DNA of 64,000 bases from Lachnospiraceae bacterium (GTDB lineage: Bacteria; Bacillota; Clostridia; Lachnospirales; Lachnospiraceae): the NCBI GenBank assembly GCA_015056945.1, contig SVFH01000011.1:32943-96942 (forward strand), in the 5' to 3' direction. The position numbers and the translations under genes are program-made. Positions within the stretch are counted from its first letter, which is position 1. Each line of letters begins with the position of its first letter. Of this stretch, positions 44,673 through 53,591 are shown in pieces. The notes beneath the pieces were generated by a model that made no database searches, was not told where the DNA came from, and was given only the letters and a program-made list of their open reading frames with translations.

Positions 44673-46459
44673 TATTTATCCCCTCCTTCTTTTTCTTGTG
44701 AAGAATCTGCATCAGACTTCAATGTTTCTTTTACAAAAGACTTATACTCTTCTTCAGATACCGGTTTCTTAATAAATACAGTTAAATCATATTCATAATA
44801 ACGGAACTTGCTGACTGACCTATCCAGAGGATCCACTTCTTCTGTGTTTTCTTCTTCATTATCAGTTTCTTCATCATCGCGGTTATTTTTGTTTTTAGAT
44901 TTGTTCTTTTCCTCTTCTGCAAGGAATTCATTGTAATTGCTTGCACCGGGAATTGCTTCATCTTTGCTGGTAACAGCCTCAAGCAAGTATCCGTCAACAA
45001 AATTAAGGTTCTCTACATTAACAGCCAAATCAGCAATTGCCTCAAGACTCGGAGACTGAATCGAGAACACAACAGCTCCATCTAATGATTCAATTGCAGT
45101 CACACGCACATCCTTTGGCATAATGCGTTCAAGATTTTCAATCATAACAAGCAACTGCTCATTATCATTTTCTGTTCCCTTTGCAGACTCAATAACAAGA
45201 TTATATGCATCAATTGCATTATTATACTCCAAAATAACATCTTCTACAGTCGACATTTCCTTAACTTTTTCATCTAAATCTTCATTCTCTCCCTTAACCC
45301 CAAAGTAAATGAGTCCCTGCACACTACAGAATAACACAGACGTAAACAAACCAAGCAAGAGAACAATCAGAAGCACTCTGTCAATACCACGTGACACTTT
45401 CTCCTTAGCCTTGCCTTTGTTAATCGTTAAACCGATTGGTTTAAGAATTGCACCAAAGTTAGCAAGATAACGAAGTGCACTCTCACTTGTCAAATAAGCC
45501 TTTCCGCTTACCTTAACACCCTGTAAAGTTGAGAAATGAGTTACATTTGCTCCCAACTCCTGCTTCAACACCTCGTCAATACCGGCAATCGCACTACCTT
45601 CACCAAAGACTTTAATACCATCAATAATACGTTCCGGATTACGGCTTCTGTGATATTCTACAATACGACCAATACTGCTAATCAAATAACGAACCGCTTC
45701 AGCATATTCCGCTTCCGTAACCTGACGATCCAGCATGTCACGATTGGAAAGTAATGTTTTCGCATCCTTCTCTGTCAACTTCTTAATCTCCATCATGGAG
45801 TTAATAACCGCATTCTTACCATAAGGAACACTACGTTGAAGAATGATATCTTTACCACTCATAACGTTAACAAACGTCATGTCTTTCTCAATCTGCAATA
45901 CAAGTTCTGTATCGCCCTCTTTCATCTGAAGGCTTAAGAGCTGCAATACAGAGTTACCAACATAGTCGATATTCTCAACGGTTAATCTTAATTCATCAGC
46001 AAGTTCATAATAACATTCCACCAAGTCACGGGGTGCAGCAACTGCTGTCAATCGAAGTTTCTTACCATCCTCGTCCTGATATGTCTCCATGACACTGTGC
46101 GCAAACAGGAAATCTCCCGCCGTAGTCATAGGGAAGTATTCACTTGAATTAGCTTCTAAAATCTGCGCTATCTTCTTGTCTCCGCGTACATACGGAATTA
46201 CCACTTCTTTGTTTGCAATCTTCTTGGAAGAAATGGTGAAAACAACTTTGCTGGCCGAGAACCCTCTACCAAACACACATCCTCTGATTGCTTCTGCGAT
46301 AGTCGGAATATCTGTAAGATAGCCATCATCCAATGCTCCGGGCGGCGTAGAAACTTCCGTAGCATTGTTTACAACAATACTTGTTGCAGACTTCTTCACG
46401 ACTTCACAGATACGTGTTACGTCTTTTCCAATATAAATGGACAACAATTTCTGTTCCAT
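44672..46459 (-). CDS. PilM-PilN fusion protein
   Basis: A 595-residue protein. Residues 1-345 are a PilM-like, FtsA/actin-fold ATP-binding domain with SIYIGKDVTRICEV at the start, VVIPYVRGDKKIAQILEANS and a C-terminal GAILKPIGLT. After a membrane segment (about 365-388, VLLIVLLLGLFTSVLFC) comes a PilN-like coiled coil and a ferredoxin-like domain (about 440-515, DVRVTAIESLDGAVVFSI). The tail is an acidic Asp/Glu/Asn-rich linker and a final segment with FRYYEYDLTVFIKKP. PilM and PilN are usually separate proteins that bind through the PilN N-terminus, so the fusion fits their known contact. Exact domain borders are estimates. Confidence 0.83.
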   Translation of the reverse strand: MEQKLLSIYIGKDVTRICEVVKKSATSIVVNNATEVSTPPGALDDGYLTDIPTIAEAIRGCVFGRGFSASKVVFTISSKKIANKEVVIPYVRGDKKIAQILEANSSEYFPMTTAGDFLFAHSVMETYQDEDGKKLRLTAVAAPRDLVECYYELADELRLTVENIDYVGNSVLQLLSLQMKEGDTELVLQIEKDMTFVNVMSGKDIILQRSVPYGKNAVINSMMEIKKLTEKDAKTLLSNRDMLDRQVTEAEYAEAVRYLISSIGRIVEYHRSRNPERIIDGIKVFGEGSAIAGIDEVLKQELGANVTHFSTLQGVKVSGKAYLTSESALRYLANFGAILKPIGLTINKGKAKEKVSRGIDRVLLIVLLLGLFTSVLFCSVQGLIYFGVKGENEDLDEKVKEMSTVEDVILEYNNAIDAYNLVIESAKGTENDNEQLLVMIENLERIMPKDVRVTAIESLDGAVVFSIQSPSLEAIADLAVNVENLNFVDGYLLEAVTSKDEAIPGASNYNEFLAEEEKNKSKNKNNRDDEETDNEEENTEEVDPLDRSVSKFRYYEYDLTVFIKKPVSEEEYKSFVKETLKSDADSSQEKEGGDK

Positions 46460-46533
46460 TCCTTAATTCCCCTTTCGTGTAAGAATTATAATGTAAAATA
46501 TATAACTAAACCGACAAGCTCGTCGAATTTAAT

Positions 46534-47319
46534 TCAAATTCCCAAAACAAACTTCATATACCAGTCCAAAATCATATTCCCAAACGGGAACATAATATAA
46601 ATCCCAAGTACAAGATATGGTCCAAAAGCCAGCTGATTGGATTTCTTGGATACTTTCATGCGAATAAGGTGAATAACAGAGCCTAAAACGCATCCGATTC
46701 CGAGCGCCAACAATATTTCTTTCCAGCCAAGTAACAAACCGGCTGCCGCCATCAACTTAATATCTCCGCCGCCCATCCATTTACCTTTGGATACCAACGC
46801 GATCAAATAGAAAAACACACTAACCGCAAAAAAACCTATTACATATATGTACCAATGCTTGTAATCAAGCGCAAGTTGTACAAGTCCAAGTACTGCCAAA
46901 AACACATTGCAACCAAAAGGTATTTCCTGTGTTCTTTCATCAATCACAAAAACAACAATCATACAGGACGTTGCCAGAAAATATAATAAGGTATTCCACT
47001 GTAACCCGTTAAAGTATAAAATCAAAAGCCAAAGAGCCGCATTTAAGAACTCCACTATCGGATATTGCCAAGAAATCTTTTTTTTACAGCTACGGCACTT
47101 TCCTCCCTGAATCAAAAAGCTAAACAAAGGAATCAGTTCGTACCACTGCAACACATGACCGCAATGCATACAATGCGAACGTTCCACTGCAATATCTTCT
47201 TTCTTAGGAATACGATATATGCATACATTCAAAAAACTCCCAATTGTAATGCCAAAGATAAACACCAAAACACTCATCACAATGATTCCGTTTATCCCAA
47301 GCAACATTAAATCAGACAT
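46534..47319 (-). CDS. pilD: Prepilin peptidase/methylase PilD
   Basis: PilD cleaves and methylates the prepilins. The 261-residue protein has the FGITIGSFLNVCIYRIP start, the CMHCG...CRSCKK zinc-binding domain, and the two catalytic aspartates of the aspartic peptidase in IDERTQEIP and MGGGDIKLM. About seven membrane segments follow. I chose the ATG at 47319, nine bases after AAGGAG. It begins an operon with a strong promoter. Confidence 0.93.
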   Translation of the reverse strand: MSDLMLLGINGIIVMSVLVFIFGITIGSFLNVCIYRIPKKEDIAVERSHCMHCGHVLQWYELIPLFSFLIQGGKCRSCKKKISWQYPIVEFLNAALWLLILYFNGLQWNTLLYFLATSCMIVVFVIDERTQEIPFGCNVFLAVLGLVQLALDYKHWYIYVIGFFAVSVFFYLIALVSKGKWMGGGDIKLMAAAGLLLGWKEILLALGIGCVLGSVIHLIRMKVSKKSNQLAFGPYLVLGIYIMFPFGNMILDWYMKFVLGI

Positions 47320-47360
47320 TCCATACTTCTCCTTATACACATACCTATCCAGTTATAAGA

Positions 47361-47389
47361 ATTATAACAAATTCAGACATTTGTGGCAA
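47361..47389 (-). promoter_or_regulatory. Sigma-A promoter upstream of pilD
   Basis: TTGCCA (47384-47389) and TATAAT (47361-47366) are separated by exactly 17 bp, about 40 bases upstream of the pilD ATG. It lies between the intron remnant and pilD, so the pilD operon is transcribed independently of pilA. Confidence 0.75.
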
Positions 47390-47510
47390 GCAAAAATAAC
47401 TTAACAAGTCTAACAGTTTCATGTTTTATGGTTTTTGTACATTTTTAACATCATATTTTGTGCACTTTGTTTATTTCAATTTTTTTCCATACCCTTTTAT
47501 TTCAATATCA

Positions 47511-48369
47511 TCAGACCAGAACACCCACGTTTAGCAACCATTCATCATTACTCTGCAACAGACTTTTCATAACTGCCATTCCGAAATAGTTTACCCATCC
47601 CCTAATATACTGTGTCAGTTTCAATGCTCGGTATTCATTTCCCCACCCATTACTTTTATCAGTAAGTTCTCTGATTTTATTCTTCATCTTTGTTACTGAT
47701 TTAGGATGTACTCGAAATCTGCATTTACCTTTATGCCTATAAAAACTATAACCAAGATACTTAACCTTGCTGATATGTGCCACGCACGTTTTGGTGCGGT
47801 TTACTTTGAGGAATAGTTTTCCTTCGATGTATGGCATTATGTTGTTTAAGGTTCTTTCTGCACCTTTTCTGCTTTTACAGAAAATCATACAATCATCCGC
47901 GTAGCGGACAAATCTGCGCACTCTGCGTGTAAGTTCCTTATCCATTTCATTCAGCATTCTATTACTCAAGAGTGGGTTTATCGGTCCACCTTGTGGCATA
48001 CCGGCCTCTGTCTTTTCAAACACCCCTCTGCTGACTGGGTCGGGTTTGTATTTCCCATCCTTTATTTGTTGGATTAGGTGCCTTTGGTTATCTTTCAGAA
48101 AGCCCGGAAGTTCATCCACGCTCATTCCGTCAATACCGCCTGCAGCCTTGTCAGACTTCACTTTCTTATATGCCTTGTTAAGATTATCTTTGTGTAAAAT
48201 CCGCTCCATTAGATTGCTCGTTTGAAAATCGGTGATGATGCCGTTGTTTTCAGCAATCCTCTGATGGGCGGACACTTCTGCATACTCTTTTTTGTTCCGC
48301 AGATACCATTTGCAGATAGTCCTCTATATGAAGTCGTCTGTCCTTAAATCCATCTTTGGTTACATTCAT
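47511..48369 (-). pseudogene. ltrA: Group II intron reverse transcriptase/maturase, broken
   Basis: The remnant of an LtrA-like intron protein. An intact start exists at 48369 (MNVTKDGFKDRRLHIEDYL), but six A at 48288-48293 put the following sequence out of frame; five would keep the frame into AEVSAHQRIAENNG. Near 48030 the text jumps from KDGKYKPDPV directly to GVFEKTEAGMPQGG, skipping the about 100 residues that normally hold RT motifs including the first catalytic Asp. The second motif, FVRYADDCMIF, remains. The protein ends early at DEWLLNVGVLV, so domain X and the C-terminal part are missing. It cannot be active. Confidence 0.85.
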
Positions 48370-48458
48370 TTACTCACATCTCCTAAAGTTCAGTCCTTCC
48401 CACTACTAGGGCGGATTAGGGACTTTCACCCGCTAGAAACGTGCGCCACTAGGCGCAC
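47511..48458 (-). mobile_element. Group II intron remnant, 5' part only
   Basis: The minus strand at 48458 begins GTGCGCC, the GUGYG-type 5' end of a group II intron, followed by GGCGCAC closing a stem and GGTGAAAGTCCC, typical of domain I. The broken reverse transcriptase follows. I see no domain V or 3' intron end before pilD, so the right part is gone and the 3' border is uncertain. The 5' end lies five bases after the U-run of the pilA terminator, the kind of site favoured by class C bacterial introns; the class is not proven. Confidence 0.75.
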
Positions 48459-48462
48459 ATAC

Positions 48463-48494
48463 AAAAAACACCTAAGCCCGTAAGCTTAGGTGTT
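48463..48494 (-). terminator. Terminator of pilA
   Basis: AACACCTAAGC (48467-48477) and GCTTAGGTGTT (48484-48494) form an 11-bp stem with a 6-base loop, followed on the minus strand by six T. It begins about 16 bases after the pilA stop and marks pilA as monocistronic. The intron remnant starts directly beyond it. Confidence 0.86.
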
Positions 48495-48510
48495 CATTGT
48501 TTTTAAAAAA

Positions 48511-48927
48511 TTATTCTCCAGAAGTCTGAGGAACTGTAAGTTCACCACATGTAACAGTAACCTTATTTCCATTAGCTGAATCAAATGTAATCTCAATGGA
48601 CTCACCTGCTTTTGCAGACTTAAGCTGACCCAAAACATAATCAGAATCACCGCCAAGAGTTTCTTTTACAGCTGTGCCGATAGCATCATCTCCTGTAAAT
48701 GCACTCAAATCACCATCTGCAGGAACATAGTCAGTAGTTACAACGCTAGGATCCATAACAGCAGTTGTTACAGCACTTCTTACTGTATCAAGTAACTGGA
48801 TATCAGAAGATTCTTTTGTCTTCTCGATATAACGGATAAGCTGAGGTGCCATAACACCTACTAAGATTGCCATGATAGCGATTACGATGATAAGTTCCAC
48901 GAGGGAAAAACCTTTGTTGTTTTTCAT
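48511..48927 (-). CDS. pilA: Major type IV pilin (PilA-like)
   Basis: A 138-residue prepilin. KNNKG is the short leader and FSLVELIIVIAIMAILVGVM the mature N-terminal helix with Phe1 and Glu5. The globular domain is about 105 residues, with one cysteine (VTCGELTVP) near the C-terminus. I chose the ATG at 48927 because AAGGAG lies 10 bases upstream; an ATG three codons earlier is too close to that site. Its own promoter and strong terminator fit a highly expressed major subunit. Confidence 0.87.
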   Translation of the reverse strand: MKNNKGFSLVELIIVIAIMAILVGVMAPQLIRYIEKTKESSDIQLLDTVRSAVTTAVMDPSVVTTDYVPADGDLSAFTGDDAIGTAVKETLGGDSDYVLGQLKSAKAGESIEITFDSANGNKVTVTCGELTVPQTSGE

Positions 48928-48990
48928 AATTTTCATTCTCCTTTTTACTTTTAGTTTTTTGTGACATTTCTGTGACTTATCTGTAAACAC

Positions 48991-49019
48991 ATCATAGCAA
49001 ATCTAGTGTGTTTCGTCCA
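48991..49019 (-). promoter_or_regulatory. Sigma-A-like promoter of pilA
   Basis: TGGACG (49014-49019) and TATGAT (48991-48996) are separated by 17 bp. The transcript start would lie about 55 bases upstream of the pilA ATG. The -35 matches 4 of 6 and the -10 matches 5 of 6 bases. Confidence 0.6.
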
Positions 49020-49097
49020 GTTCTTTATACATTTTTTTGTGCACTTTGTAACAAAAGGCAATATTTTTATGGTGTTTTATACATTTTTAACAAGGCG

Positions 49098-49133
49098 TTT
49101 TTTAGTTCGTGTCAGTTTTTTTTTAGTTCATGT
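49098..49133. repeat. Pair of direct repeats upstream of the pilA promoter
   Basis: TTTTTTAGTTCGTGT (49098-49112) and TTTTTTAGTTCATGT (49119-49133) differ at one base and are offset by 21 bp, two helical turns. They lie about 80 bp upstream of the -35, a placement that suits an activator. The T-rich half weakens the evidence. Confidence 0.45.
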
Positions 49134-49266
49134 TTTTACGAATTCTTTTCCAACGACATAATTCTCTCAGTACATGTTTCAACCACAACAAACATCAAAA
49201 AAGAGCAACTACCATCTATATATTCAAAGTACCATCTTGCATCCGAGACACTTATGAACCCGGAGC

Positions 49267-49299
49267 AAAAAAAATCCTGCACAAAGTACAGGATTTTTT
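49267..49299 (-). terminator. Terminator of the pilB-pilC transcript
   Basis: AAAATCCTG (49271-49279) and CAGGATTTT (49289-49297) form a 9-bp stem followed on the minus strand by a T run (the A run at 49267-49274). It begins right after the pilC stop codon. Confidence 0.82.
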
Positions 49300-49303
49300 A
49301 TTA

Positions 49304-50512
49304 TTATGCAAGATTTTCGTACAAACTGAACATCGGAGAAAGCATCGCCAATACAAGAAAACCAACAAGTCCTGCCATTACGATAATAATCGCAGGCTCC
49401 ATTAATGCCATCATGGATTCTGTTGCATTCTGAACATCTTCCTCATAGTAATTTGCAACGTTTTCAAGCATAGCTTCAATGTTACCGGTTTCTTCCCCGA
49501 TTGACACCATATGAATAACCATAGGCGGGAATAAGTTGCAGGTTTTCAAAGGTCTTGATAAAGTAACACCTCTGGTTACCTGATCCTTTGCTTCTTTCAT
49601 TGCAATCTTATAATGTACATTGTCCATACTTCGGGAAGTAATATCCAACGCATCAATCATCGGAACACCCGCGCCAAGCAATGTACAAAGTGTACGTCCA
49701 AGACGTGCACAGGCAGATTTGGTCTGCACAGGTCCAAGTGCAGGAATCTTTAACTTAATCTTATCAACAATGTACTTGCCTTTCTCTGTACCGTAGAAAA
49801 GCTTATATCCAATAGCAATTGCGAAAGCAACAATAATTATCAGCCACCAATAACCGACAAAAAAATCACTGACCGCAATGAGTGCTTTGGTAATTGCAGG
49901 AAGTTCGCCACCAATTTCATCAAACATTCCCATAAACTTCGGAATAACGAATGTCATCATTGCAAACACAACACCGATCATAACGACAATCAATACAATC
50001 GGATAAATCAAAGCTTTCTTTACTGCCGACTCAAGCTTTGCATCTTTCTCGAACTGAATTGCCATACGGCTGAAGGACTTATCCAAACTACCGGATGCTT
50101 CACCCGCCTCAACCATGTTACAAAGCATATCAGGGAATACACCATTCTGTCTTCTCATGGAGTTTGCAAGTGTATCACCTTTGGAAATATCAGAGTGCAC
50201 TGAACGAACTGCATTCTGTAATGCTTTATTGGAAGTCTGCTCCTGCAACATTGCAAATGCGTCTACAATCGTAACACCGGCACTTACAATACTTACAAAC
50301 TGATGACAAAAGATACTGAAATCACGAGGTTTTACTTTGGCCCCGAAAGATAAATTAATACCCTTCTTTAATCCGTTCACTTCTTCAATATACGTTACGG
50401 TATTCTTTTCTGCTTTCAAAGAAGCAACCGCTGCCTCTTTTGACTTTGCAGAAATGTGACCCTTTTTCGCTTTACCGTCAGGTCCAATCATTTTGTACTG
50501 AAACTCCGCCAT
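49304..50512 (-). CDS. pilC: Type IV pilus platform protein PilC (GspF family)
   Basis: PilC is the inner-membrane platform on which the assembly ATPases act. The 402-residue protein has two GspF domains (about 65-190 and 268-390), each with a FCHQFVSIVSAGVTIVDAF-type or RTLCTLLGAGVPMIDALDI-type core, and three membrane segments (about 170, 220 and 375). The ATG at 50512 has AAAGGTGG upstream. It follows pilB by 60 bases. Confidence 0.93.
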   Translation of the reverse strand: MAEFQYKMIGPDGKAKKGHISAKSKEAAVASLKAEKNTVTYIEEVNGLKKGINLSFGAKVKPRDFSIFCHQFVSIVSAGVTIVDAFAMLQEQTSNKALQNAVRSVHSDISKGDTLANSMRRQNGVFPDMLCNMVEAGEASGSLDKSFSRMAIQFEKDAKLESAVKKALIYPIVLIVVMIGVVFAMMTFVIPKFMGMFDEIGGELPAITKALIAVSDFFVGYWWLIIIVAFAIAIGYKLFYGTEKGKYIVDKIKLKIPALGPVQTKSACARLGRTLCTLLGAGVPMIDALDITSRSMDNVHYKIAMKEAKDQVTRGVTLSRPLKTCNLFPPMVIHMVSIGEETGNIEAMLENVANYYEEDVQNATESMMALMEPAIIIVMAGLVGFLVLAMLSPMFSLYENLA

Positions 50513-50571
50513 AATTTTCCACCTTTACTTTCTTTTTTTATTTTAATCAGTTTAATATAACAATATTAAAC

Positions 50572-52278
50572 TTAAACTTCTTCATCCATATCGTATGCAA
50601 CGCGAACCATTTCCGCAATAGATGTTACACCATCGATTACATTCTTTGCACCCGCCATACGAAGCGTATTCATCCCCTCTTCCACAGCAACTTTCTGAAT
50701 TTCATCAGCCGTTACCGTCTGATGGAGTATACTTCTGATTCTAGAAGTGATGGGCATGATTTCATAAATAGCAACTCGTCCTCTGTAACCGTGATTACAA
50801 TCTTCGCAACCATTCGGATCATAAATAAGCTGGTCTTTCTCCTCATCAATGCGAAGCATACGCTTCTCTTCAACAGTCGCCTGTCTGCCCACCTTACACT
50901 TCGGGCAAAGCCGACGCACAAGACGTTGCGCAATAATACCAACAACCGCATCACCAATCAAATAAGGTTCAATCCCCATATCAATCAAACGGGTAATGGA
51001 TGCTGATGTCGAGTTTGTATGAAGTGTCGAGATAACCAAGTGACCGGTAATAGATGCTTTAACGGCAATACCTGCGGTTTCATTATCTCGAATCTCACCG
51101 ATCATGATAATATCAGGGTCCTGACGCAAGATAGAACGAAGTGCACTCGCGAATGTCAAATCCGCTTTTACATTAACCTGTACCTGATTTACACCCGGAA
51201 CATTTGCCTCGACAGGATCCTCTACAGTGATAATATTAACTGTTTCTTTATTTAATTCGTTTAATACCGTATAACATGTAGTAGATTTACCGGAACCGGT
51301 AGGTCCTGTAACAAGAATGATACCATGCGGGTTATGCGTAATACTGTCAAGTCTCTTCTCATCCTCAGGATAAAGACCTAAGTATTTCTTCTCCCTGGTA
51401 AGTCCTTTCTTCTTGGTAAGACGCATAACCGTCTTCTCACCGTAAACAGTAGGAAGAATAGATACACGAACGTCGTATTCATCACCGTCTACATCCAGCG
51501 TCAAACGACCGTCCTGCGGTTTACGTTTTTCAGAAATATCAAGACCGGAAACAATCTTAATACGAGCAACCATAGCCGAAAGAACGTTACTGTTATATTC
51601 CATAACCTGTTGTAACACACCATCAACACGATAACGTACACGAACCGACTTCTCAAGCGGTTCGATATGAATATCGGAAGATCCCATACGAACAGCTTCC
51701 TGTAACATGGTTCGTACAATCTTAACAATCGGTGCATCACTTACTGCATCATCATCATCTTCTTTCTCTTCGTCAGCATATTCATCCGCATGCTCTAACT
51801 GGAACTGTTCTGCCGCTTCCATCGCCTGTTTCTTACCAAACAATTTATCAAGCTGGATATTAATCTGTGTTGCGCTGCAGTAGTAAGCTTTCACTTCCAT
51901 ACCTGTAACCAGCTGCACATCATCCATGGCTCCAAGATTCAACGGATCTGCCATTGCAACCTTAATGCAATTGAAATTATCTTCATCATAGCCGAAAGGA
52001 ATCAACTCATCCTTTCTCATAATTTCTTCGCCCACGAGACGAAGTAAATCTTCATTTAGCTTCTCACTCTTTAAATCAACCGGCGGAATTCCCGACTGGT
52101 CGCAATATACAGATGCAAACTGTTCTTCAGAAACATAGCCTAACTGAATCAACACTTCACCAAGACGTAATTTCTTCTGGCGCTGCTCTTCCAATGCCGT
52201 AGACAACTGGTCATCCGTAATATATCCTTTCTGCACAAGCAAATCACCGATTCGAACTCTGTTGCTAAATAATGCCAT
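50572..52278 (-). CDS. pilB: Type IV pilus extension ATPase PilB with MshEN domain
   Basis: PilB powers pilus extension. The 568-residue protein begins with a two-copy MshEN-type region: RIGDLLVQKGYITDDQLSTA (from 9) and RLGEVLIQLGYVSEEQF (from 38), which match the R-[LI]-G-x2-L-x3-G pattern known to bind c-di-GMP. The ATPase has Walker A VTGPTGSGKSTTCY, Walker B IIMIGEIRDNETA, the Asp and His boxes, and a CPKC...CEDC zinc motif. It follows dprA after a 167-base gap with an extended -10-like TGGCATAAT at 52342-52350. Confidence 0.93.
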   Translation of the reverse strand: MALFSNRVRIGDLLVQKGYITDDQLSTALEEQRQKKLRLGEVLIQLGYVSEEQFASVYCDQSGIPPVDLKSEKLNEDLLRLVGEEIMRKDELIPFGYDEDNFNCIKVAMADPLNLGAMDDVQLVTGMEVKAYYCSATQINIQLDKLFGKKQAMEAAEQFQLEHADEYADEEKEDDDDAVSDAPIVKIVRTMLQEAVRMGSSDIHIEPLEKSVRVRYRVDGVLQQVMEYNSNVLSAMVARIKIVSGLDISEKRKPQDGRLTLDVDGDEYDVRVSILPTVYGEKTVMRLTKKKGLTREKKYLGLYPEDEKRLDSITHNPHGIILVTGPTGSGKSTTCYTVLNELNKETVNIITVEDPVEANVPGVNQVQVNVKADLTFASALRSILRQDPDIIMIGEIRDNETAGIAVKASITGHLVISTLHTNSTSASITRLIDMGIEPYLIGDAVVGIIAQRLVRRLCPKCKVGRQATVEEKRMLRIDEEKDQLIYDPNGCEDCNHGYRGRVAIYEIMPITSRIRSILHQTVTADEIQKVAVEEGMNTLRMAGAKNVIDGVTSIAEMVRVAYDMDEEV

Positions 52279-52341
52279 AGCTTTCCAACCTCTTTCCCTG
52301 TCATTTTTGCATAGAAACTCAATATAAAAATATTCTTATTA

Positions 52342-52350
52342 ATTATGCCA
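52342..52350 (-). promoter_or_regulatory. Possible extended -10 promoter upstream of pilB
   Basis: The minus strand reads TGGCATAAT, matching the extended -10 TGnTATAAT at all but one base of the hexamer. It lies about 60 bases upstream of the pilB ATG. No convincing -35 is present. Confidence 0.35.
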
Positions 52351-52445
52351 TAATCGTGCTGATAAATAAATACTTTTATTCTTGTTTTTACCCGAATTGT
52401 GCATTTTCCACAATATTTCGTGTTTCTTTTAAGCACTTTTACAAC

Positions 52446-53591
52446 TCAACACTTTTTCACATAATAATTTCCACAGCTTTCTGCTATACCATCAAGTTCC
52501 AATCCCACCAATTCCGTAATAAGAGTTTCCATCGGCACCGGTTTTACTTTATTCATTTCTTCATAAATCCTGTTCAAATGCAAGGGAGTCAAATCAAGAA
52601 GAGATAAAATCCTGCTTCTGATATCATTTTCACCAACGACCTCTTCCTCAATCTTTCCTGCACTTCCTGTTTGAAAACGTCCAACACCATATCCGTAAGA
52701 AGATAATGCATCCAGAATTGTAGGGACCGAATCCGCCAGTCCCGCTCCGTCTTTAATCAAACTGTTGCATCCGTCACTCAGCAAATCCGTCACACGCCCC
52801 GGGACAGCATAAACCTCTTTCCCCTGTTCTAAGGCCTGCGTTACCGTAATATACGTACCGCTTCTTTTTTTTGCCTCTATTACAAGTACAATATCTGCCA
52901 TTCCGCTGATAATACGGTTACGCTCCGGAAAAAAATTCGCGCGCGGCTCTGTCCCCGGCACATATTCCGAAATTACCCCTCCCGTTTGACAGATAGCATC
53001 ATATAACCCTCTATGCTCCGCCGGATAACAATAATCAACGCCACCTCCCAACACAGCAAATGTTTTCCCTCCGGCCGTAACAGCTCCTTCCTGCGCAATC
53101 CCGTCAATTCCGCGCGCCATTCCGCTAATCACTCCCACACCTGCCAAAGCCAGTTCTTTTCCGTATGAATACGCCACACTTCTTCCATATGCAGAACATG
53201 CCCTTGCACCAATCATTGCAACACAGGGCATTTGTAATGGCGGCAGTTCCCCCTTTACATAAATACAAAAAGGCGGATCCGGAATTTTACGCAAACGTTG
53301 CGGAAATTCACCCGACCTGCAGCTGATGCATCGAATCCCTTCTGATTCATAACGCTTTAATAATGCAGTGCCGCGTTCCAAACACTTATGGTAATATTGC
53401 GTATCGCCGGAACCAATAAGTGCCCTTATCGCCTGCGCCGGTTTCAAACCAACGCAGGAAACAATTTCCTCTTTATTCATATCAAAGATTCCTTTTAGGC
53501 TTCCGCTTTCATTCAGCAATTTGTATAAACTCCTGCGACCAACACCATTGATTGAAGCCAAATATGCCGCCAAGGCATTTTCCTCACGCAT
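52446..53591 (-). CDS. dprA: DNA-processing protein DprA (Smf)
   Basis: DprA loads RecA onto incoming single-stranded DNA during transformation. The 381-residue protein has an N-terminal helix-hairpin-like region, the Rossmann DprA core with MIGARACSAYGRSVAYSYG, VISGMARGIDGIAQEGAV, LGGGVDYCYPAEH and ANFFPERNRIISGMAD, and a C-terminal winged helix. I chose the ATG at 53591 with AGGAGG 8 bases upstream; it overlaps the comM stop by one base. dprA directly upstream of topA is common in Firmicutes, but here pilus genes intervene. Confidence 0.94.
   Translation of the reverse strand: MREENALAAYLASINGVGRRSLYKLLNESGSLKGIFDMNKEEIVSCVGLKPAQAIRALIGSGDTQYYHKCLERGTALLKRYESEGIRCISCRSGEFPQRLRKIPDPPFCIYVKGELPPLQMPCVAMIGARACSAYGRSVAYSYGKELALAGVGVISGMARGIDGIAQEGAVTAGGKTFAVLGGGVDYCYPAEHRGLYDAICQTGGVISEYVPGTEPRANFFPERNRIISGMADIVLVIEAKKRSGTYITVTQALEQGKEVYAVPGRVTDLLSDGCNSLIKDGAGLADSVPTILDALSSYGYGVGRFQTGSAGKIEEEVVGENDIRSRILSLLDLTPLHLNRIYEEMNKVKPVPMETLITELVGLELDGIAESCGNYYVKKC

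Larger units (their letters stand above)
48928..49303. other. Intergenic region between pilC and pilA
   Basis: These 376 bases contain no credible gene. They hold, in transcription order, the pilC terminator, a pair of direct repeats, a sigma-A-like promoter and the pilA leader. I looked for a c-di-GMP riboswitch, known upstream of pilA in some Clostridia, and did not see one. Confidence 0.75.

Noticed and set aside
47511..48275. The reverse transcriptase fragment as a functional retron or DGR enzyme
   Set aside because: Its sequence is LtrA-like, it lacks the first catalytic motif through an internal deletion, and the intron 5' end lies directly upstream.
48928..49303. A c-di-GMP riboswitch upstream of pilA
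   Set aside because: I found neither the conserved class I nor class II core sequences in this AT-rich interval on the minus strand.
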